DNA of 64,000 nt from assembly GCF_013426205.1 (NCBI RefSeq), contig NC_089427.1:2418001-2482000 (forward strand), written 5' to 3'. Shown here piece after piece: positions 57,916 to 64,000 of the stretch; within the stretch, counting starts at the first letter, position 1; each line of letters begins with the position of its first letter. The translations under genes were made by a program, and so were the position numbers. The stretch is from Metarhizium brunneum (Eukaryota > Ascomycota > Sordariomycetes > Hypocreales > Clavicipitaceae). Below the pieces are notes generated by a model. It made no database searches and was not told the origin of the DNA. It worked only from the letters and a program-made list of their open reading frames with translations.

Positions 57916-58557
57916 ATGGCTTCAACACCCCCGTATCGCCAAATACGAGCAACATACACGCCCGACACCATCACCGTCTACCAGGCGTATAAACGCTCCA
58001 TTGCCGATGCCGCAGTGAAGCACCAGAAGCTCAATGCCTCTCCAGACTTTCGTCCCGGACGGATGACTTGGGTCAAGCCCAGCTGGAGCTGGATGATGTA
58101 CCGCGCAGGATATTCGTACAAGGACCCCGGGCAAGAGCGTATTCTAGCATTGCGCATGAAACACGCGCACTTCATCGCGCTGCTCGACAAGGGCGTGCTG
58201 TCTGCGCACACTGAACGGATCGGTGGTGCTGGCGGTGGTGAGCAGGGCCCGCGCGATAAGACGAGCGAGGTCAGGATTCAGTGGGATCCCGAGCGCGATG
58301 AGAGATTGCGGGTTTTGCCGTACAGGAGCATACAGATTGGCATCCCGGGATCGCTGAGTAAACAGTGGGCAGAGGAATGGATCGCTGAGATTGAGGACGT
58401 CACCGAGAAGGCGAGAGGCCTGAAGGCGGCACTCGATGAGAGAGCCGACGTTACGAGGGAGGAGCTGCTGGATATGGGGTATGTTCCTGAGGAGAGAGTA
58501 TTTGAGGTTGGCCACGATATTAGGGAGAGGTTGGGAATGGATCTGGCTGGCTCGTAG
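57916..58557 (+). CDS. DUF4291 family protein
   Basis: Single exon of 213 residues from the ATG at 57916. The family hallmarks are I-R-A-x-Y near the N-terminus, D-T-I-T-V-Y-Q-A-Y, R-M-T-W-V-K-P-S-W-S-W-M-M-Y-R-A-G-Y, P-G-Q-E-R-I-L-A-L and, towards the C-terminus, R-S-I-Q-I-G-I with W-I-x-x-I-x-D-V-T. The same family is widespread in bacteria and patchy in fungi; its biochemical function is unknown. There is no signal peptide or membrane segment, so it is probably cytosolic. The Trp/Arg-rich core could bind a nucleotide or nucleic acid, but that is a guess. It has no intron, unlike most neighbours, which together with the family distribution leaves room for ancient transfer from bacteria. It converges on the broken HET gene about 270 bp away. 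Confidence 0.9.
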   Translation: MASTPPYRQIRATYTPDTITVYQAYKRSIADAAVKHQKLNASPDFRPGRMTWVKPSWSWMMYRAGYSYKDPGQERILALRMKHAHFIALLDKGVLSAHTERIGGAGGGEQGPRDKTSEVRIQWDPERDERLRVLPYRSIQIGIPGSLSKQWAEEWIAEIEDVTEKARGLKAALDERADVTREELLDMGYVPEERVFEVGHDIRERLGMDLAGS

Positions 58558-58823
58558 ATGCTGCATTTACTTTGTAGCCATGAGTGAGTCGGGCTGCACA
58601 GAATTTGTATATACCTACCTACCTAGGTGGGCATATACGGGCATGTTTCTGTAGTATACTCTGTACGTGGTCAAGGCAAAAGGAAAGACGGAGGGGGAAA
58701 AGCCTTGAGCCTTGTAAAGAATTCTTGGCCAAACAGTGAAACTCTTGTGCAGGAGTAGAGTGTACTTGGCCATGGGAAAACACAACTGGCAAGACACTCC
58801 ATATTTACAGCCATCTTGCTTCA

Positions 58824-60696
58824 TCACTTCGACCAAGTAAACCCTCTCATATCCCTCATCTCCTTGGTTTCAAGCTTCAACGTAAATACCAACCTCGAAT
58901 ACCTTGTCTCCAACCCAAATGTCCCAACCACAACGTCATTGCCCAACACAAGGACCCCTCTCCTCGACGTCTTATCTAATACCCTCTCAAGCTCGGCACG
59001 GGCAATTTTGTCCTGCTCCTCAAACCCGCACCATGGAACAAAGTACAATGCAGGCGTACCAAATGGATTCTCTGCCAACGGCTCTAACCCAACCACCAGA
59101 CACACGCTTTTCGTCTTGGTCTTGTTGGCCCCCGCTTCAATGGTAATCTCTATTGTGCCAAGAACTTTTGGCTCCTTGAGCTCATCAACGGCTGGAATGG
59201 GATTCTGCTCAAAGTTGATTTCGTACGAGCGCTCCACGGCACTGCCCTTCATGCCGATGAAGTATTGCCACGTCGGAGAGCGGGATCGGACGCTGAGGGA
59301 AAGTTTGTTCAGCGGGTGATGGACTTCAGGATGGAATACGATGCCACCAGGAGGGCGGGCGGAGGTGCACTTGTGCGGGATGAAGATCTGGCCAAGCTCA
59401 GGTTGCTGCAGTGTCGACCCGGTTCCCGAACCGGTACATAATAACGTGGCTAGTTCGTCCGGAAGGACCACATTGTTCATCATGGATAGGCCGAGTATAT
59501 CAGGCCGAATGCGGGCCATGTCCGAGTTATTGTCCCATGCCGTTCGCTGAAGTATAATCACCGGGCTTAGGGACGAACTTGACCGCTCTCGTCCCATATC
59601 ACAGTCCAGAAAGGCGAGAAATATAGTACGCGATGTGTCTTTTGGAAAGGGCGTCACGAAAAGATCCAAACGCAGTCCTCTGTTCGAGACAGTGACTGTC
59701 CGATTTGAACTCCGCGTGAGATATCTTGACCGACGTGGAATCATGTCGTTGTAGTTGCCAAATGCAGCAGGGCTGTCCGCTAGGAGCCCCCAGAACTGCC
59801 GCTTGTCTGCTATTTCGACGGGGCAGCTCCATGCATAGAGTGACTCGTCGTCGGTGGACTTTATGATCTCGTCTTGAAGGCGCCGCTAGGAGCCCCCAGA
59901 ACTGCCGCTTGTCTGCTATTTCGACGGGGCAGCTCCATGCATAGAGTGACTCGTCGTCGGTGGACTTTATGATCTCGTCTTGAAGGCGTCTGAATGCCTT
60001 GGTGGCCCCTTCGCCGTACAGAAGCGGCATGTTGATATCGAAGATGCCGAGGAGACAGTATGAAGCGTCCTCTGGCCGTGTGGTGGTTCGGTTCGCAGCC
60101 CAGCTCATTCTTTGCGCAACCGAAATCCCATCAAGGCGCTGGCGACTTTGTAGACCGCCGTCCTTTGATGCTTCGAGCACATCTTTTGGTATCCCTGTGA
60201 TATCGCGGATGAGCTCCCTGAGCGAATCTCTCGTGAATTGCGCTTCCCAATGCCGATCGTAGAATATGACTTCACGGGGAGCAATTAGTTCCTGCAGAGT
60301 CCATCCTCTTGTGAACCAGCGACTGGATCGAAACGTCGTCGAGGCCGGAGTGTCTGTCGCGGCATTCCAGTCAGACAAGAACGCGATGCATAGGCGAGCT
60401 TCTGCGTACCATCTGAACATGGAATTGATGGCTTCAGAAAGCTCTGCACTGCTGGATTTGTCGATGCAGCATGTGTCAATCCATATGAAGTCTAATGCCA
60501 GGGATTTTGCTACGGCGCAGCTTTTCTGTATCTTGTCCCATCCTCTCTTCTCGCGAGCATCGTGCCTCCGCAGCCGGGACAGGTCATTGAAAGTGATTTC
60601 TTCATCAACCCAGGTGTGTGATAGAATGGCGTATGGCGGGACTTGGTCATCTGTGAAAACGCATAGCTCGAATGAAGGGGCGTGCAGCAGCCTCAT
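58824..60696 (-). pseudogene. HET-domain (heterokaryon incompatibility) gene broken by a 106-bp tandem duplication
   Basis: HET-domain proteins trigger regulated cell death when genetically different hyphae fuse. Reading from the ATG at 60696, the HET domain is intact: Y-A-I-L-S-H-T-W, then I-W-I-D-T-C-C-I-D-K, then R-G-W-T-L-Q-E-L. After D-I-N-M-P-L-L-Y-G-E-G-A the frame enters two identical 106-bp copies (59988-59883 and 59882-59777). Since 106 is not a multiple of three, the frame shifts and ends at the stop at 59599-59601, giving about 365 residues with a foreign tail. The original C-terminal part is still open in the other frame down to the stop at 58824 and has no further lesions that I see. 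So the break looks young. A truncated HET-only protein may still be made. An assembly artefact must be excluded. No intron within the duplication would repair the frame. Confidence 0.85.
59777..59988. repeat. Perfect 106-bp tandem direct duplication
   Basis: Copy 1 is 59777-59882 and copy 2 is 59883-59988. I compared them base by base and found no difference. The copies abut without spacer, with no target-site-like flanks, as expected from replication slippage or end-joining. Confidence 0.95.
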
Positions 60697-61178
60697 GACT
60701 TCATGGGCAATGATGGTTGTTGAGCTGAAGCTGTGGACAGCATCTTGTTGGAACTCGGAGGCTCGCCCGGTGAACAGGGTGCCCCGACACCTACACAACC
60801 CTGCTCGGGCCCATGTCCGTCGGCGTGATATTTGTAGTAACGCGGCAATATTGATACATCGATCAGGAAAGAGTACGAGATAAAAGCACCACAATCAAGC
60901 CTCATCAACATTATCATCTCTTGTTTATTTGATACATATAGCCTACTTCGGCTGGGCCCCGGATTACGAAAGCTTCTTCCGAAGAGTGCATGTGGGCCAT
61001 GGCCAACCAAGGCACCAAAGAGCACCAAAAGGCGCCTCCCTCGCGATCGCTGAGCTCTCAAACCTCGATCGTGGCAAGAAGTAAAAAAGGACGAAATAAA
61101 ATATATTCCCTAACCCGAGAATTCCCTTCGAACGCCGGCGCCTGTATATATACGAACGTAGTAGCTGAAAATAAAGAT
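60697..61178. other. Spacer upstream of the HET gene
   Basis: The HET frame stays open upstream to 60894 with an ATG there, but HET proteins normally begin at the position of the 60696 ATG. The rest (60895-61178) contains the 3' region of the V-ATPase f gene. Nothing else seen. Confidence 0.45.
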
Positions 61179-61610
61179 CTATAGGGCAATTGCGCCTCTT
61201 CGGTTCTCACGGACGTGCAGTAATCCCTGGAAACCACAAAACACAAGGAAAGCCTAACACCAAGGTCAGCATAGGTGGCACACGAAAAGTTTGGAAGCAG
61301 AAGCCGAGGGTCCCGTACTGCGTAGACAATGACGGCTGTAAAGATGGTTCCAGCTACAGCCTTGCCTTCCACGGGGCTGGGGTCGCCAACGCCTCCAACA
61401 AATTCCTCGTGCCCAGTGCGGTATAGCCCGGCGAGAACGCTGAGGATGAGGATGGCAAAAACAGAGATGACGGTGCTGTAGGCGGAAACTCGGAGTTAGT
61501 GTAAGAGCTGAAGACGCGGGTTCAGCTACAGAGAGTGCGAGCTGTTATTTCGGGTGAGGAGTCAGGACATACCACGACCAGGCGTGCATGGCACTGACGA
61601 CGGGCTTCAT
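61179..61610 (-). CDS. V-type ATPase subunit f (RNASEK-like)
   Basis: Small membrane subunit of the V0 sector of the proton pump. Three exons: 61610-61573, 61475-61319 and 61253-61179 (introns of 97 and 65 nt), giving 89 residues. It begins M-K-P-V-V-S-A and has two hydrophobic helices: one with C-T-V-I-S-V-F-A-I-L-I-L-S-V, one with T-I-F-T-A-V-I-V-Y joined by splicing to L-V-F-C-G-F-Q. Between them is the loop H-E-E-F-V-G-G-V-x-D-P, which matches the yeast subunit f pattern (H-E-S-F-V-G). The C-terminus is basic (R-E-N-R-R-G). The exon 3 acceptor at 61254 was chosen because it restores the F-C-G-F-Q segment; a later AG would delete it. In animals the same family is called RNASEK. The gene is too short and too split to show as one open frame. 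Confidence 0.88.
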
Positions 61611-61892
61611 GATGGGGAGTGGTGGCGCAAGCCCGTCTATTCGACTGATGGGAAATGAATGGCCGTCGAGGTGCTTCGGCGGAATTGGGTGATACCGACG
61701 GTATTGCTGTCGCGAATGATGGTGATGGCTCTCTGAGCTCCATAGAGTGGTGATGTGAGATCTCGCTGGTACGTAACGGCCTTACCTGCCTGAAGGATTA
61801 GGCAGACGTAGGGCACCAAGCCACAGGCAGCGAGCGGCTCGATCAAGCCACATACTGGACCTGCGCCACATACATACTCAGTGATCCCTCTC

Positions 61893-61990
61893 TATCTCTT
61901 TAGCTGCCCAGTGGCTTATGGAGACTCGCTTACCTAGGAAAATTGTATGGCAGAGGAGTCTCCATAAGCCACTGGGCAGCTAAAGAGATA
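61893..61990. repeat. Perfect 35-bp inverted repeat with 28-nt loop
   Basis: The left arm 61893-61927 is the exact reverse complement of the right arm 61956-61990. The loop is 61928-61955 and contains TACCTAGG. It lies about 280 bp upstream of the V-ATPase f ATG. No target-site duplication is apparent. Confidence 0.95.
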
Positions 61991-63581
61991 ATACGTACAT
62001 ACTATTGCCGAGCACTTTACATCAACCGTGATGGAGATTTGCCGTCTTTGAACGGATTCATTATCCATTCTTCCGTTCCCTTACTCATCTTCTATTGCCT
62101 ATTTTCTCAAGCGCTCATGAGCGAAAATTTCATTTTCTCGTCCGTTTCCGTGCCTGCCTACCTACTTACACATCAGACGGAGCCATAATTGTTTGTGCGT
62201 CTGCCGAAAGTTTAGCCGAGAATAGCTCAGAACCCATCTACTTGTTCGAGTCGTGTATGTACAATGCCATACGAGCATCCATCCAACCTCCCAACTTGTG
62301 TTACGAAACCTCACGGTACGACTCATAACCATCATGGATCATGATGGATGGTCAGCTTCATATGGGATCGCACCCAGCCACGGCCTCACGATGTTTTTGT
62401 GTTTTCACGAAACAACGTGGCAGTTGTGGCAGGATCCCAAGGTAGCCTGAGATCTCATCTTACGACATGAAACGATTCACATTCGGATAGTCCCCGGAAG
62501 TCACGGCAAAGAAAATGTTCCGCAGCAAAATGTTCCGCAGCCATATCTCTGTCCAATTCGGGAAGGGCAAGGAACGCCTTTCTTCTGAAGCGTTCAAACC
62601 AGCCCCATGAAGCGGGTTGCGGCGATCCGTGCGGACCCTGAAACACCAAACAAAACAGCTCTACTCAGGTGCATTGCCGACTCCCGACAGCTGTTCCAAC
62701 AACTTATTCATTCGGCCAAGAGCTGGTCTGCTGGTGCTACGCCGTCTCTTGGATTTACACCTCAGGCCGGTCGGAAGTGGATGCCATCGACAACAGCAAA
62801 CGTCTCACTAGGGCGTCGGGCCTGACACAAGGTTCCAATAGAATGGAAACGAGACCTCGAGGCTGAGTCAAATTGCCATTTATCCGTGGCGGCCCCCCGT
62901 TGCTTTATCCTCACCGCAATCGTTAGTAGAACAACTGGCGCGATGCTACAGCGTACACACACGCACACGCACTGTTATCTCGGCTACCGGACCTCGTATT
63001 GCGGCGAGCAAGACAGAAACACCCCCTTCGATTCGTGCCGTTTTAGAATGCCATGGTTGTTTGCTCATGTTTCTTGGCTATTGGCCTCCAAAGCCTGCTA
63101 CGGTTTGTCGACGTGTCAGAGACCTATCATGGATGCGACTGACGAACCCATCAACACAGGCCACCAGGTAGTACAATATTAGAAGAGTGCAGTGCTGAGG
63201 TCGGAGTGCGGACTGTGCGCCAACGACTCAAGGCGTTGGTTTATAAAATAAAGAAGTGCCCATCTCGTGCCCCCGTGATTCCTTTGTCTATCTTGTTGGC
63301 CTTTGTTTGCCGTTTCTAGTCGTTGCCCAATGCCCATTCCGCGCATCCGCCCGTGCTTTGGTTGGGCTGTCTTTGTCTTATTATTATCAACAATCTAACA
63401 TGTTGGATGCACACTTCAGATTTCCAGTCCTGCAAATTACACTATATGCCGATTTCGCACTCTCCGATTGATATTACGTACCAGACTGGATCCGGCATCT
63501 GCTTCATCTGTTTCTTTTCTTGGAGTTCCCCCCGACCTATCATTGGTGTCTTGTGTTACGCCAAGTTTTCTGCCTTCGTGA

Positions 63582-63589
63582 TATATAAA
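63582..63589 (+). promoter_or_regulatory. TATA-like box of the SOD-like gene
   Basis: TATATAAA about 140 bp before the ATG at 63725, a plausible distance for a fungal TATA element plus short leader. Confidence 0.4.
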
Positions 63590-63724
63590 CTGCTCGCAGT
63601 CAAGCATTGTCCAGGAAACCCTGAGATACTCCGAATCCAACTAGGGGTGCATGTCACACGCATTAACTGCTCAAACTCGTACAATCCCTCTTCGGCATCA
63701 CAACAAAAGAAAAGGAGAACAAAG

Positions 63725-63980
63725 ATGCGAGTTGCAGCAACAGTGGCAGCTCTAGGCGCTGCAGTGAACGTTGTGCTCGCTGCGGACCTTTTGCCCGAGA
63801 TCACAGACAATCCTCTCGATGTGATCTACACGGCTACACTTCCGCAGGACCCCTTTTTCCACGCGCCAGAGCTTGATGGGAACATTAGAGGCTTTATAAG
63901 TGCTGCCGCGCCTCCTGACGGCTTGGGAGTTCGATTCACTGTGCGATTTGAGAACTTGCCCAAGACAGGCGGCCCTTTTC
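63725..63980 (+). CDS. Secreted Cu/Zn superoxide dismutase-like protein, first exon (runs off window)
   Basis: The first 85 codons from the ATG at 63725 to a GTTAGT donor at 63981; the gene continues past the window end. A signal peptide (M-R-V-A-A-T-V-A then hydrophobic, cleavage probably after V-L-A-A) is followed by D-N-P-x-D-V-I-Y-T-A-T-L-P, L-D-G-N-I-R-G-F-I and G-V-R-F-T-V-R-F-E-N-L-P-K-T-G-G-P-F. This pattern occurs in fungal extracellular or GPI-anchored superoxide dismutases of the SOD_Cu fold, where the H-I-H copper ligands come next. Those ligands would be in the following exon and cannot be seen, so activity is not proven. Such enzymes protect the cell surface against superoxide. 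Confidence 0.65.
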
Positions 63981-64000
63981 GTTAGTACACGGTCAAAGAA

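Larger units (their letters stand above)
61611..63724. other. Divergent spacer, V-ATPase f and the SOD-like gene
   Basis: No supported gene in 2.1 kb. It contains the 35-bp inverted repeat (61893-61990), a short tandem copy of AAAATGTTCCGCAGC at about 62510-62537, an ACACAC run at 62954-62969, TATAAAA at 63242-63248 and TATATAAA at 63582-63589. Confidence 0.5.

Noticed and set aside
59777..59988. Repair of the HET frame by splicing out one 106-bp copy
   Set aside because: Exact removal would need AG directly before GT within the repeat unit, and I see no such AGGT on the minus strand.

Overview
The window reads as nuclear DNA of a filamentous ascomycete. Short GT-AG introns of about 48-245 nt with CTAAC/CTGAC-like branch points, fungal-specific families (HET, CFEM, Zn2Cys6, Flc/TRP-like, Def1) and protein similarity point to a Sordariomycete, most likely Hypocreales (Metarhizium-like). 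The genus is a guess. I see no rRNA, no convincing tRNA, no CRISPR array and no intact transposon.

Layout. 0-5 kb: TRP4 (anthranilate phosphoribosyltransferase, minus) and a TFIIB gene (plus) diverge from a 0.7 kb spacer. 5-11.6 kb: a Dnf3-type P4-ATPase (plus) converges on a 14-TM MFS exporter (minus). 13.4-16.5 kb: DEF1, a CUE-domain, Gln-rich protein (minus). 18.8-25.6 kb: an unrecognised 398-aa protein (plus), then OFD1/TPA1-type prolyl dihydroxylase, ribulose-phosphate 3-epimerase and a CFEM GPI-anchored protein (all minus). 26.7-28.1 kb: PPE1, the PP2A methylesterase (minus). 28.1-37.4 kb: a 9.3 kb stretch with no gene I can support. 37.4-46.3 kb: a Zn2Cys6 regulator (plus), a small DUF202 membrane protein (minus) and a large C2H2 zinc-finger protein (plus). 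50.9-56.7 kb: FLC2-type TRP-like membrane protein (plus) converging on VPS9 (minus). 57.9-61.6 kb: a DUF4291 protein (plus), a HET-domain gene broken by a 106-bp perfect tandem duplication (minus), and V-ATPase subunit f (minus). 63.7 kb to the end: the first exon of a secreted Cu/Zn superoxide dismutase-like protein (plus).

Most genes are housekeeping and functionally independent; there is no biosynthetic cluster. Several act on endomembranes (P4-ATPase, VPS9, FLC2, V-ATPase f), but nothing suggests co-regulation. The accessory-looking parts are the DUF4291/HET block and the long spacers, which carry microsatellites and two dispersed palindrome-like motifs (TACTCCGTA/TACGGAGTA and TACCTAGGTA).

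The strongest observations are the frameshifting 106-bp duplication in the HET gene, a perfect 35-bp inverted repeat upstream of V-ATPase f, a TFIIB gene without introns and without an ATG at its apparent start, and the 9.3 kb spacer. Exon limits were placed by hand from splice signals and reading frame, without transcript data. I did not find a convincing new multi-gene system.
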